From contig NZ_CP126980.1 in NCBI RefSeq assembly GCF_030252345.1, positions 9,743,501 to 9,807,500 on the forward strand: 64,000 nucleotides of DNA. The letters are read 5' to 3'. Positions 49,467-58,622 of the stretch are shown here, piece after piece. How positions within the stretch are numbered: the stretch's first letter is position 1; each line of letters begins with the position of its first letter. The translations under genes were made by a program, and so were the position numbers. The DNA is from Actinoplanes oblitus (GTDB lineage: Bacteria > Actinomycetota > Actinomycetes > Mycobacteriales > Micromonosporaceae). The notes under the pieces were generated by a model, which had not been told where the DNA came from, searched no databases, and saw only the letters and a list, made by a program, of their open reading frames with translations.

Positions 49467-50117
49467 TTAGTTCTCCACCGAGCTGGTCGCCGGCATCGGG
49501 CGGAGGAGTTTCTCCGGGCTCATCGAGCCGAGGAGCTTCTCCAGCGCGTACTCCACATCCGACTTCCAGGACAGGGCGGTCCGCAGTTCCAGCCGCAGCC
49601 GCGGGTACCGCGGGTGCGGCCGGACCGTCTTGAAGCCCACCGACAGGAAGAAGTCGACAGGGGCGACGCAGGCCCCCTCCTTCTCCTCGTCCGGCTTGGC
49701 GTCGCCGAACGCCTCGATCGCCTTGACCCCGCGCTTGGTGAGGTCGCGGGCGACGCCCTGCACCAGCATCCGGCCCAGGCCGCCGCCGGCGAACGCGGGC
49801 ACCACCTTGGCCGTGGTGAGCAACGCGGCGTCGGCGCTGACCGGTGAGGTGGGGAAGGCCATCGAGCGCGGGACGTAGGCGGGCGGGGCGTACATCACGA
49901 AACCGGCCGGCATGCCGTCCACGTACGCCAGCTTGCCGCAGGAACCCCACTCCAGGAGCGTCTGGGAGACCCAGGCCTCCTTTTCCAGCCCGGTGTCGCC
50001 GGAGGCGCAGGCCCGCTCGGCGGAGACCGGATCGAGCTCCCAGTAGACACACTGCCGGCATGGCCGGGGCAGGTCCTCAAGGGTGTCCAGGGTGAGACTG
50101 ACCAGGCGACGCGACAT
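49467..50117 (-). CDS. GNAT-family N-acetyltransferase
   Basis: 216 residues from the ATG at 50117 (GGGGAG seven nt upstream). The first part RPCRQCVYWELDP carries a CxxC pair; the GNAT core has AYVDGMPAGFVMYAPP, then ALLTTAKVVPAFAGGGLGRMLVQGVARDLTKRGVKAIEAFG, where GGGLG is the acetyl-CoA loop, and PVDFFLSVGFKTVRPHPRYPRLRLEL as the last strands. The substrate is unknown. M. tuberculosis has the same kind of gene (Rv3916c) between cwlM and parB. Convergent with cwlM, 11 nt between stops. Confidence 0.85.
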   Translation of the reverse strand: MSRRLVSLTLDTLEDLPRPCRQCVYWELDPVSAERACASGDTGLEKEAWVSQTLLEWGSCGKLAYVDGMPAGFVMYAPPAYVPRSMAFPTSPVSADAALLTTAKVVPAFAGGGLGRMLVQGVARDLTKRGVKAIEAFGDAKPDEEKEGACVAPVDFFLSVGFKTVRPHPRYPRLRLELRTALSWKSDVEYALEKLLGSMSPEKLLRPMPATSSVEN

Positions 50118-50303
50118 CGGCGAACTCCCCGCACGGAGACACGGAACCGGGCCGCTTCGTCCGCGCCCTGGAAAATCGTACGTCGCCGTACCCATGAACG
50201 GGAGCGGGTCGCGGAACGGGTGGCCCCTTCGTGGATGTCCGCTCGGTGTCCGCGCCGATTAGGCTGGGCCCAGTTTTCCGCTCTTCCTCTGGGGGTGACC
50301 CGC

Positions 50304-51602
50304 ATGACCGGTACTACTCAGGACGATTACACCGATCGGTACGCGCGGAGGGTTCGTGGGATGACCACGTCCGAGATCCGCGCGCTGTTCGCCGTCGCCA
50401 GCCGGCCCGAGGTCGTCTCGCTGGCCGGTGGTTCGCCCTACATCGCCGCCCTGCCGCTCGACGCGGTCGGCGAGATGCTCAACGAGCTCGGCTCCACGCA
50501 CGGCGCCACCAGCCTGCAGTACGGCATCGGCCAGGGCACCATCGAGCTGCGCGAGCAGATCTGCGAGGTGATGGCGCTCTCCGGCATCCACAACGCGTCC
50601 CCCGACGACGTGGTCGTCACGGTGGGCGGTCAGCAGGCCCTCGATCTGCTGGCCCGGCTGTTCCTGGACCCGGGCGACGTGGTGCTCGCCGAGGGACCGA
50701 CCTATGTCGGCGCACTCGGCGTCCTCCAGGCCGCCCAGGCACAGGTACGCCACGTGGCAATGGACGAGGCCGGGCTGATCCCGGAGGCACTCGAGGAGGC
50801 GATCGCCGCCAACCCCAGGGCCAAGTTCCTCTACACCATCCCGACCTTCCAGAACCCGGCCGGCGTCACACTCACCGAGGAGCGGCGCGAGCGGGTGCTG
50901 GACATCTGCGAGCAGGCCGGGCTGCTGGTGATCGAGGACGACCCGTACGGGCTGCTCTCGTTCGAGGGTGACGCGCCGCGGCCGCTGCGCGCCCGGCGCC
51001 GCGACGGGGTCTTCTACTGCAGCACGTTCTCCAAGACGTTCGCTCCGGGGCTGCGGGTCGGCTGGGTTCTCGCGCCGCACGCCGTACGGGAAAAGCTCGT
51101 GATGATGAGCGAAGCGAATGTGCTGTGCCCGAGCGCGTTCGCCCAGGGCGCTGTCACCCAGTACCTGACGACGATGCCCTGGCGCGAGCAGATCAAGGTG
51201 TACCGGGAGATCTACCGGGAGCGTCGCGACGCGCTGCTCGGCGCGCTGACCGACCTGATGCCGGCCGGCACCACCTGGACCCGCCCGGGCGGTGGCCTGT
51301 TCGTCTGGGCCACCCTGCCCGAGGGTCTGGACTCCAAGGCGATGATGCCGCGGGCGATCGCCGCCCGGGTCGCCTACGTCCCCGGAACCGGCTTCTACGC
51401 CGACGGCACCGGCCGGGGCAACCTCCGGCTCAACTTCTCGTTCTCCGCGCCGGAGCGGCTGCGTGAGGGCGTGCGGCGGCTGTCCGGGGTGATGGAGCAG
51501 GAGTTGGCCATGCGCGCGGTCTTCGGCGGCTCCGCCGCCATCTCGGCACAGCGCCGCCGGGGTCCGGCCGCCGCCGATACTCCCGGACCCGACTTGGCAT
51601 GA
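50304..51602 (+). CDS. PLP-dependent aminotransferase, class I/II (LysN/2-aminoadipate type)
   Basis: 432 residues. The fold-type I enzyme has SLAGGSPYIAALPLDAV, QYGIGQGTIELREQICEVM, VTVGGQQALDLLARLFLDPGDVVLAEGPTY, IPTFQNPAGVTLTEERRERVL, IEDDPYG and the PLP-Lys in STFSKTFAPGLRVGW (Lys244). The signatures are those of MocR-like/2-aminoadipate aminotransferases without a regulatory HTH. Amino acid substrate unknown. The stop overlaps the next ATG (ATGA), so the two genes are coupled. Confidence 0.9.
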   Translation: MTGTTQDDYTDRYARRVRGMTTSEIRALFAVASRPEVVSLAGGSPYIAALPLDAVGEMLNELGSTHGATSLQYGIGQGTIELREQICEVMALSGIHNASPDDVVVTVGGQQALDLLARLFLDPGDVVLAEGPTYVGALGVLQAAQAQVRHVAMDEAGLIPEALEEAIAANPRAKFLYTIPTFQNPAGVTLTEERRERVLDICEQAGLLVIEDDPYGLLSFEGDAPRPLRARRRDGVFYCSTFSKTFAPGLRVGWVLAPHAVREKLVMMSEANVLCPSAFAQGAVTQYLTTMPWREQIKVYREIYRERRDALLGALTDLMPAGTTWTRPGGGLFVWATLPEGLDSKAMMPRAIAARVAYVPGTGFYADGTGRGNLRLNFSFSAPERLREGVRRLSGVMEQELAMRAVFGGSAAISAQRRRGPAAADTPGPDLA

Positions 51603-52570
51603 TCACCCCTATGGGTACGCGTGACGAGTTGCGAGTGCTGGTGCTGGCCGGCGGTCTTTCCTACGAGCGGGACGTCTCGCTGCGGTCCGGCCGCCGGGTG
51701 CTGGACGCGCTGCGGTCGACAGGGCTCACCGCCGAGCTGCACGACGCCGACGTCTCGCTGCTGCCCGCGTTGCAGGCCGACCCGCCGGACGCGGTGGTGA
51801 TCGCCCTGCACGGGGCGACCGGTGAGGACGGTTCGCTGCGCGGGGTCCTCGACCTCTGCGGCGTGCCCTACGTCGGTGCCGACGCGCGGACCGCCCGGAT
51901 GGCCTGGGACAAGCCGTCCGCCAAGTCGCGGCTGCGCGAGGCCGGCATCCCGACGCCGGACTGGGTGGCGCTGCCGCACGACCGGTTCTCCGAGTTGGGC
52001 GCGGTGGCGGTGCTGGACCGGATCGTCGATCGGCTCGGGCTGCCGCTGATGGTCAAGCCCGCGCAGGGCGGGTCGGGCCTCGGCGCCGCTGTGGTCCGGG
52101 AGGCGGCGGACCTGCCGGCCGCGATGGTCGGGTGCTTCGCGTACGACTCGACAGCGCTCGTCGAGCGCTACGTCACCGGCACCAGCCTCGCCGTCTCGAT
52201 CGTCGACCTGGGTACCGGGCCGGAGGCACTCCCGATCGTGGAGATCGTTCCGCGGGACGGGGTGTACGACTACGCGGCTCGGTACACGGCCGGACTGACC
52301 ACGTGGCACGTGCCGGCGCGACTGGACGCGGCGGTGGCGGCCCGGGTTTCGGCGACGGCGCTGGCGGCGTACAAGGCGCTCGGCCTTCGCGACCTGTCCC
52401 GGATCGATGTGATCGTCGGGGAGGACGGGGAGCCGCGGGTGCTCGGGTGCAACGTGTCCCCGGGGATGACGGAGACGTCGCTGGTGCCGTTGGCGGTGCA
52501 GGCTGCCGGGGTGGATCTCGGGGCTGTGCTGGGGGCGTTGGTGGAGCGGGCGGTCGCTCGTAAAGGGTGA
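51599..52570 (+). CDS. D-alanine-D-alanine ligase-like ATP-grasp protein
   Basis: 323 residues. The N-terminal LVLAGGLSYERDVSLRSGRRVLDAL matches the D-Ala-D-Ala ligase signature (GG-S-x-ER-x-VSL), MVKPAQGGSGLGAAVV is the ATP-grasp glycine loop, and RIDVIVGEDGEPRVLGCNVSPGMTETSLVP the metal-binding end. There E-V-N of true ligases is G-C-N, so one magnesium-binding Glu is missing. The gene overlaps the upstream aminotransferase, an unusual pair; the enzyme may join a different amino acid pair or be inactive. An alternative ATG at 51611 is possible. Confidence 0.82.
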   Translation: MITPMGTRDELRVLVLAGGLSYERDVSLRSGRRVLDALRSTGLTAELHDADVSLLPALQADPPDAVVIALHGATGEDGSLRGVLDLCGVPYVGADARTARMAWDKPSAKSRLREAGIPTPDWVALPHDRFSELGAVAVLDRIVDRLGLPLMVKPAQGGSGLGAAVVREAADLPAAMVGCFAYDSTALVERYVTGTSLAVSIVDLGTGPEALPIVEIVPRDGVYDYAARYTAGLTTWHVPARLDAAVAARVSATALAAYKALGLRDLSRIDVIVGEDGEPRVLGCNVSPGMTETSLVPLAVQAAGVDLGAVLGALVERAVARKG

Positions 52571-52581
52571 TCGAGTTGGTG

Positions 52582-52620
52582 GGCGGGTGCGTGCCGTGAT
52601 CGGCATGCACCCGCCTTTTT
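52582..52620 (+). terminator. terminator after the Ddl-like gene
   Basis: 15-bp stem GGCGGGTGCGTGCCG / CGGCATGCACCCGCC (one mismatch, G-U compatible) with a TGAT loop and five T after it. Confidence 0.9.
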
Positions 52621-52747
52621 GTGTGGGTGGCTGCGTTGTGGTGGTGTCGGGTGCGCTGGGGGTTGGCGCGCCGCTTCGGATGTCGGGGGCGGTTTCTTCG
52701 GTGTCGGTTCCAGCCGTCGACATTGGTTCCCACTCGGGGCATCGGGT

Positions 52748-52761
52748 GTTTCACGTGAAAC
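52748..52761. promoter_or_regulatory. parS site 1
   Basis: GTTTCACGTGAAAC, the core of the universal ParB-binding palindrome TGTTTCACGTGAAACA. Intergenic, downstream of the Ddl-like gene. Confidence 0.95.
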
Positions 52762-52842
52762 GGGGGTTGCTCTGTCGGCCTAATCCGAGTGGCGGCTTGG
52801 AGTGCCAGCTCAAAGCGTGGGGGCGGGCTCCGGGGGCGGCGG

Positions 52843-53721
52843 CTAGGGGGTGTGGTCGACTTCCTCGATATCGCCGATGACGCTCGAAAGGCTGGGCACC
52901 GGGCCGTTGACGGTGCGAGGGCCGGTCGGCTGGTACGGGATCGAGGTGGCGTTCGCTGACGCGGCCGGCATGCCCGGGGCGGGGCTGCCGGGTTGGCTGC
53001 CGGCGGCCGGGGAGTCGCTGTGGCGTACCCAAGAATCCGCCAGAGGCGCAGCGGCCTGGACGTCGCCGAGCGTTGCGGGGCGCCGGCCTTCCTCGCGGTC
53101 TTCCTCAGCGTCGCCCATCGGAACGTCGAGAGTGGCGGGCGACTCCCACGCGATGTGGGCCGGCTCGGCATTCGCCTTGCCGCCGAAATCGGCGAGCCAG
53201 GCGGCGACGAGCGCCAGATTTTCCCGCCACTGCGCCTCCGGGATGACCGGCAGGATGTCGTCCCACAGGGACAGGAAGGTGCCCCGCAGCTGCAGGCGGC
53301 CGTAGGGCCGCGCGAGGAACCACATGTGCAGGTGCGCGGAGCCGTCGCCCCACCGGTTGACGTGCACGCGCGCGACGCCGTCGAGCGAGCGGATCGCGCG
53401 CTCCAGCCGCACCGTCATCACACCCAGCTCGGCCGCGAGCATGTTGGGCAGATCGCCGAGATCGAGGTGGGAGCGGCACTCCAGAATCAACACCATCGGC
53501 AGACCGGTGGGCCGGTCCATGGCGCGGACGCGCCAGCGGTCCGACACCCAGATGTACGCGTCGTCGGGCGTCCGGCAAGCGACACAGTCCGAACCGTCCT
53601 CACCGCTCCGCGGCGGCTCCACCTCCACCGGCGGAGCGAGCTTCTTGACCCGCATGTCGCCCTCGAACGGGAACGACGGCCAGCGGGTGAAGTCAGGCAG
53701 GGGGGCGGTGTTCTCAGACAC
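52843..53721 (-). CDS. HIT-like domain protein
   Basis: 292 residues; GTG start. The first ~200 residues form a HIT-like domain: CxxC in DCVACRTPDD (about 47-50), YIWVSDRWRVRAMDRPTGLPMVLILECRSHLDLGDLP and the histidine-triad variant HLHMWFLARPYGRLQLRG, where HxHxx replaces HxHxHxx. The last ~80 residues are low complexity and Pro/Ser-rich. HIT proteins hydrolyse or transfer nucleotides; here the triad is atypical, so the activity is unclear. A family member sits near parAB in many actinobacteria. One copy of the recurrent GTACC motif overlaps its tail. Confidence 0.75.
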   Translation of the reverse strand: MSENTAPLPDFTRWPSFPFEGDMRVKKLAPPVEVEPPRSGEDGSDCVACRTPDDAYIWVSDRWRVRAMDRPTGLPMVLILECRSHLDLGDLPNMLAAELGVMTVRLERAIRSLDGVARVHVNRWGDGSAHLHMWFLARPYGRLQLRGTFLSLWDDILPVIPEAQWRENLALVAAWLADFGGKANAEPAHIAWESPATLDVPMGDAEEDREEGRRPATLGDVQAAAPLADSWVRHSDSPAAGSQPGSPAPGMPAASANATSIPYQPTGPRTVNGPVPSLSSVIGDIEEVDHTP

Positions 53722-53899
53722 GACGTGACCTTAGCCCAGGCCATGACAGCCTGTCCCGACCCAATTTCGCACGATCGAGGAAGCGGGTGGCGGTGGGCGC
53801 CTGTCCGTCGGTGGGCCCTCGTCCGGTCCTGGGTTCAGCCCCTCGTCCGCTACGGAGCCCGGGCCGATCGCCTCGGCCATCCGTCGACCCTCGGTCGGT

Positions 53900-54060
53900 C
53901 TCGGGACCGCATCGGATACTGCGACAGCTCGGTTGCCGCTCGGCCTTCGACCTCGGGACCGCATTGGTTACTGCGACATGCTCGGTCGCCGCTTGACCTC
54001 CCGCCTCGGGACCACATTGGTTACTGCGACATGCTCGGTCGCCGCTCCACCTTCGGCGGA
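53900..54060. repeat. 52-53-bp tandem repeat, three copies
   Basis: Units start CTCGGGACC at 53900, 53952 and 54005 and share ATTGGTTACTGCGACATGCT, CGGTCGCCGCT. Copies two and three are nearly identical. It is not similar in sequence to the 52-bp repeat at 21908, though the period is the same. Confidence 0.85.
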
Positions 54061-54440
54061 CTGTCCACCCGCGCCTTGGTTACCGCTCGACACACTCGCC
54101 CACTGGGGTCTCGACCGGCACCGCGTCTCAACTCCCCTTCGGCTGACGTGCCTGACGGGAACCCAGCCTCGACCCAGCCGGGCACGCCGTATGGCACGCC
54201 TCTCTCTTGACTGGCCGTTCCCGACCACGCCGACCGAAGGCGCGCCTATCCGGCCTCAAGTTCGCTCAGGCCCCCTGGCCCATCCGGCTCGAATTAGACC
54301 CAGCAGGCCACCTCGTTGGATCACATCTGCGTGCTGGCACTCACGTCCGCCGGGCCGTCAAGAAGTCGACGAAAGTGAACGTGCGACTCTCCACACACCG
54401 ATCCCCAAGTTATCCACAGAAGTTATCCACAGCCTCATGC

Positions 54441-54454
54441 GTTTCACGTGAAAC
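54441..54454. promoter_or_regulatory. parS site 2
   Basis: GTTTCACGTGAAAC, ten nt from a DnaA box. Confidence 0.95.
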
Positions 54455-54518
54455 ACGACGTAGAACGGCTGCGCGCCCTGTGGATAGTGCAGTGGACGAC
54501 CCGCAGCCCATCAACGTC

Positions 54519-54532
54519 GTTTCACGTGAAAC
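54519..54532. promoter_or_regulatory. parS site 3
   Basis: GTTTCACGTGAAAC between DnaA boxes. Confidence 0.95.
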
Positions 54533-55444
54533 GGAGTTCGCCCCCAGCAACCGACCCGTTACCCACAGCCTGTGGATAACGGCGCCCGCCCATGTCTGGC
54601 GACTCGCCCGCCCACGGAATCCTCCCGCCAAGGCAGGCCCCGCGCAGTAGCCCTTGCCGCTATCTTTCGGCGCGACCCGCTACCCCTGGAACGCCACCAA
54701 CCGCATGGAGAACATGCCAGGGCGCCTTCACTGCGAGCTGTCCGGTCACGCCGCAGACGAAGGCGACGCACCCACGGCCGGCTCGTTATCGACCAACCGG
54801 CCGCATCGGGAACAAGGCCGGGTACCCATAGTCCGCTCGCTGCCGGATGGCCAGCCACGGACGCAGGCAAGGGCCAGATCCCGAACGTCACCCGACGGTG
54901 TACTAACCGCATTCGAAGGCGGGGTTCTGCCAGACCTTCGGCTCACCGACGGTCTAGACGATGGCGAGACTCCACTGGAAAGCCGAAGTCGGTTGGGTCG
55001 ACCGTCTGTCACTCCGCAGGCAGATCTGAATCCAACGCCCGCTGGGCCGGCCCGGCACCCCGCTTCTGCAACGTCATGCCGGCTCTCGTTCACCTCACCA
55101 GATGACCGCGAGCCCGTCGCCGGTGAGCCGATCCCCCGCCTTTCTCCGGTGCGGCGCAGGCTGGCGACCGTTTCACCGAACGACCGCCACCGTCTCTCAG
55201 GCAATGCTCCTTGTCGGTCACGGAGGATCGCTCACCGGATGGGGCTACTAGGGCGCTTCACAAGGGGTCGAATCACAACGGCATCACTTCGCCGCGCTCA
55301 AGCGGCGGCGACGCCTGGAGGCCGCAACCGCGATTCAATATGGCCCGTCGAGCAATGCCTTCACGGCCGACGCCCTCGGGCCTACCCGCTCGGCGACCGA
55401 TCGCTGCGCCGGCCCAGTGGCGACCGATGCTGCCCTCATGGCCG

Positions 55445-55458
55445 GTTTCACGTGAAAC
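55445..55458. promoter_or_regulatory. parS site 4
   Basis: GTTTCACGTGAAAC in the gene-poor region. Confidence 0.95.
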
Positions 55459-55713
55459 GGAAGCAGCCGGTCGACTAGTGACTCCAAAGCCACATTGGTC
55501 GAAATGCCATCGAGCCCGCCGTCGCGACAGCGAGCCGCACGCTTCCGCGAGCCGTGTTTCCGCGCAGAGGATGCCCCGCGCCTAAGCCCGACCAAATGGC
55601 CACCGTCGGCTGAGGAAGCCAGCATTCGTCGGAGCCGACGCGAAGGCGCCATCCCGACGTGCGAACGCCGCTATCCACTAACTGCACCGAGTCCGGCTGC
55701 GGGTTCGGACCGC

Positions 55714-55727
55714 GTTTCACGTGAAAC
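55714..55727. promoter_or_regulatory. parS site 5
   Basis: GTTTCACGTGAAAC in the gene-poor region; 36 nt upstream lies CTATCCACT, a weak DnaA-box-like sequence. Confidence 0.95.
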
Positions 55728-56413
55728 GGCGACTGCCGACTCGCAGCGCGGGCACTCCGATACCTCGCCGCGAACGGCCGTGCTCCGTCTAAGCCCGCAC
55801 GAGCGAACCGGACGCCGTCCGGTTCCGTGCCCTGGGAATCGCTGACCAATCGGCACCCGCTGCGGCGACGGCGGGCGAGGAAATCCCACACGCCGCCGAG
55901 TCCGGCATCACAGAGTCGCCAACTGAAAGCATCAGCGAGTTGCGGATCCCACGACTCAGATACCGATCGGAGCGATGTCCGGCAAATCGCGTCTTCTCTT
56001 CACGGCTACAGCGAACCGACGGGCCTTCTCAAAACGGAGCGGCAAGCCAGCACCGTGGAACTCATCCCAACCGGACCCCCGCGCGACAGCGGCGAGCTGG
56101 GCCAAGAACACCAACGGCGCACACATCGGGCCGGGCAAGAGCCGTAGCGAGCCTCGGTCGGAAGCGGGCAACGGCGCCAGCGCGAAAGGCTGAGGCGATC
56201 GAATCGAAGAGCCGACGGAACACATGCCCGTCGAGCAAGAACCGCGCCGGCCTGTCGCCGGAACCTCACGCGGACGGTCCGCACTGGCGACCATCTCGAG
56301 TGAGGAAGGCGACGACACCGACGCGGCAGCTGATGGTCAGGCACCGGCAGGACCGGCTACGGGTTCGGGCAGGAGAGCCGACGCTAGTCAGGAACGGACA
56401 CCTCAGGCGCCGA

Positions 56414-57040
56414 TCAGGCCAGGGCGACGGCGGGCGCTCCCCGGCGGGCGGCGATGTAGCGAGCGTTCCAACCGATCAGAAGGACGAAGGTCAGAACCGT
56501 CAGACCGGTGGAGAGGCCGACCATCACGTCGACCGGCAGCAGGTAGACCAGCACGGCTCGCAGAGCAGCCTCCGCCAACAGGCCGCCACCCCAGACGGTG
56601 GAGGCGACGCGGTGTCCGTGCCGCACCCCGGCGTTCGTCGCATATTCGGCCGCCAGCTCCGCAGCCTTCGAGGGCACGAAGCTCTGCTGAGCCGACAGCG
56701 TGAGAGGCTTGTCGCCGCGCCAGGCGGTCACCAGGAACAGCGAACCGACCACCGCGGACATCACCGAGTGCTTGATCAGTAGGAAGCGCGGGTCACCGGT
56801 CAGCAGCGTGAAGAGCAGACCGATTCCGAAAAGCGCACCCATCATGATCGAGAAGTGGCTGAGCGATCGACTACGGACGGCCACCCAGACCAACCGTGCG
56901 CCCGCCGCCAGGGTCCCCGCCAGTAACGCCGCGGTGTCACCCGCGCCCAGCGCGTGCAGTCCGTAGTAGGTGAGTACCGGCAGACCGAGGTCCACAGCCA
57001 TCGAGCGGACCATGGCGGTCATTCCGGGGTCGAGTCGCAT
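56414..57040 (-). CDS. VC0807-like integral membrane protein
   Basis: 208 residues from the ATG at 57040 (AGAGGAGATCCGAAG upstream). Five or six hydrophobic helices: GLPVLTYYGLHALG, LLAGTLAAGARLVWVAV, FSIMMGALFGIGLLFTLLTG, HSVMSAVVGSLFLVTAWRG, LLAEAALRAVLVYLLP and GLTVLTFVLLIGWNARYI. The RFLLIKHSV and DKPLTL segments between helices three and five fit the VC0807/septation-protein-A-like family, whose function is unknown. It lies between the gene-poor DnaA-box region and parB, transcribed in the same direction as parAB but separated from parB by 520 nt. Confidence 0.75.
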   Translation of the reverse strand: MRLDPGMTAMVRSMAVDLGLPVLTYYGLHALGAGDTAALLAGTLAAGARLVWVAVRSRSLSHFSIMMGALFGIGLLFTLLTGDPRFLLIKHSVMSAVVGSLFLVTAWRGDKPLTLSAQQSFVPSKAAELAAEYATNAGVRHGHRVASTVWGGGLLAEAALRAVLVYLLPVDVMVGLSTGLTVLTFVLLIGWNARYIAARRGAPAVALA

Positions 57041-57560
57041 CTTCGGATCTCCTCTGAGATGGCCACTCCTCGGCGGCGGCGATACATCGATGATGGCTGT
57101 CGGGCCGCTCGCCACGGGACGACCGAGCCACCGAGGGCGGCTGTCAACCACTCGGTGGACACAGCCGGCAGGTTCGAGGCGCCGGCCGAACCGCTCTGGG
57201 CCCCGACTCACGGCCGACCGCCGACTCGATGCCCATAACGCCCAAAAGGGCCATCTCGGAGTCGCTTCTGAAGGTTCTCCGGGCTTCCAGAAATCCCAGG
57301 AGAATGGCTCTGACAGAAGCGCAAGATGAGAAAGGTACGCATTGCATCGCGTCCCTGGTCACAGACTGCGGGCTTCAAGAGAGGCCAGCTCTTAGCCCGA
57401 CCGAACAGGCAGACGCGTCGGTGCGGCTCCCGAGGAAGCTGGCGGGCGAGAGGGCGCAGGAGGGCCCGGAGCCCGAGGAACTGGGAGCGCCGGGAAGGAG
57501 AAGCGCCAGGCAGAAAAAGGGGGCTACTGACCGACAGGTCAGAGCCCCACCGCCGCTACT
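57041..57560. other. intergenic region between parB and the VC0807-like gene
   Basis: 520 nt without a convincing gene. It holds the parB terminator at 57520-57548 and must contain the promoter of the VC0807-like gene near 57050-57150. No parS copy was seen here. Confidence 0.4.
57520..57548 (-). terminator. terminator of the rpmH-parB gene run
   Basis: GGGGCT-A-CTGACC / GGTCAG-AGCCCC forms a 12-bp stem with one bulge and a GACA loop; on the minus strand it is followed by CCTTTTTC. It lies 12 nt past the parB stop. Confidence 0.85.
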
Positions 57561-58622
57561 TCACTCCTCCGGCTCCGCCCGAGCCCCTTCTTCCTCAATC
57601 CCGATCATCCCCACGATCCGCTCCAGGTCATCCACCGTGGCGAACTCTATCGTGATCTTGCCCTTGTTCCGCCCGATGTCCACCTTGACCCGGGTATCGA
57701 ACCGATCCGACAACCGATCCGCCAGATCGTTCAGCGCAGGTGCATGCACCTTCGCCCGCCGAGCCGGAGCCGCCTTCTTGGCCGGCGCGTCATGCTGCGC
57801 CAGCTGGACGATCTCCTCGGTGGACCGGACGGAGAGTCCTTCCTTCACGATCCGCTCAGCAAGCTGCTCCTGCGCCTCGCTGCTGCCCAGCCCGAGCAGT
57901 GCCCGAGCATGCCCAGCGGACAGCACTCCGGCAGCGACCCGCCGCTGCACCTGGGCCGGCAGGTTCATCAACCGGATCGTGTTGGAGATCTGCGGCCGGC
58001 TCCGCCCGATCCGCCGAGCCAGCTCCTCGTGCGAAACCCCGAACTCCTCCAGCAGCTGCGCGTAGGCGGCCGCCTCTTCCAGTGGGTTCAGGTTCGCCCG
58101 GTGAATGTTCTCCAGCAGCGCGTCCCGCAGCATGGCGTCGTCCGGCGTGTCCCGGACGATGGCCGGGATCGTCTCCTTGCCCACGGCCTGAGCGGCCCGC
58201 CACCGGCGCTCACCCATGACGAGCTCATACCGGCCGTCGCCGAGGTCCCGAACCACGATCGGTTGGAGAAAGCCGATCTCCTGGATCGAGGTCTTGAGTT
58301 CCTCCAGCGCCTCCTCGTCGAAGACGTGGCGCGGCTGTTTGGCGTTCGGCTCGATCGAGGAGACCGGCAGCTCGGCGAACCGAGCGCCGGGCACCGGCGC
58401 GAGATCATCCTGCGCCGGGATGACGGGCTCGGGTGCCGGCGGTGCCAGCGTGGTCGTCGTCGCGGGCAGTCCGTCCGGCGCGACAGCGACCGAGGTGGCG
58501 GGAGCGGCCGACACCGGCGCCACGTCGACACCGTTGTCGGAGGTGGACGGTCCGGGAGCCGGCGCCGTGGGGATCAACGCGCCCAGGCCGCGGCCCAAGC
58601 CACCCCGCGGACGGTTCTTCAT
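57561..58622 (-). CDS. parB: chromosome partitioning protein ParB
   Basis: 353 residues from the ATG at 58622 (GGGAGG six nt upstream), overlapping the parA stop as ATGA. It binds parS and spreads as a CTP-dependent clamp. A disordered N-terminal tail (1-~75) starts with [18 protein letters not shown], the ParA-stimulating motif. The CTPase part shows GERRWRA (137-143) and [17 protein letters not shown]; the HTH is [27 protein letters not shown] Lys/Ala-rich hinge leads to the C-terminal dimer domain ending in [11 protein letters not shown]. Eight parS sites lie around it. Confidence 0.97.
   Translation of the reverse strand: MKNRPRGGLGRGLGALIPTAPAPGPSTSDNGVDVAPVSAAPATSVAVAPDGLPATTTTLAPPAPEPVIPAQDDLAPVPGARFAELPVSSIEPNAKQPRHVFDEEALEELKTSIQEIGFLQPIVVRDLGDGRYELVMGERRWRAAQAVGKETIPAIVRDTPDDAMLRDALLENIHRANLNPLEEAAAYAQLLEEFGVSHEELARRIGRSRPQISNTIRLMNLPAQVQRRVAAGVLSAGHARALLGLGSSEAQEQLAERIVKEGLSVRSTEEIVQLAQHDAPAKKAAPARRAKVHAPALNDLADRLSDRFDTRVKVDIGRNKGKITIEFATVDDLERIVGMIGIEEEGARAEPEE

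Larger units (their letters stand above)
54410..54579. promoter_or_regulatory. DnaA-box cluster
   Basis: Perfect TTATCCACA at 54410-54418 and 54423-54431; perfect reverse TGTGGATAA at 54571-54579. One-mismatch boxes at 54479-54487 (TGTGGATAG, reverse) and 54559-54567 (TTACCCACA). Five boxes in 170 nt, with two parS sites between them. Confidence 0.75.
53722..56413. other. gene-poor parS/DnaA-box region beside parAB
   Basis: 2.7 kb in which I find no gene with a ribosome-binding site and recognisable protein, though open frames exist on both strands. It holds 52-bp tandem repeats (53900-54060), five DnaA-box sequences (54410-54579) and four parS sites. It probably acts as chromosome-maintenance DNA rather than coding DNA. 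Confidence 0.65.

Noticed and set aside
53900..54060. CRISPR array at the tandem repeats
   Set aside because: Units are contiguous with no unique spacers, and there is no cas gene nearby. The same holds for 21908-22075 and 29459-29575.
55940..56782. 280-codon plus-strand frame in the gene-poor region
   Set aside because: Overlaps the VC0807-like gene in antisense, has no ribosome-binding site and shows Arg/Ala-rich text typical of a shadow frame.
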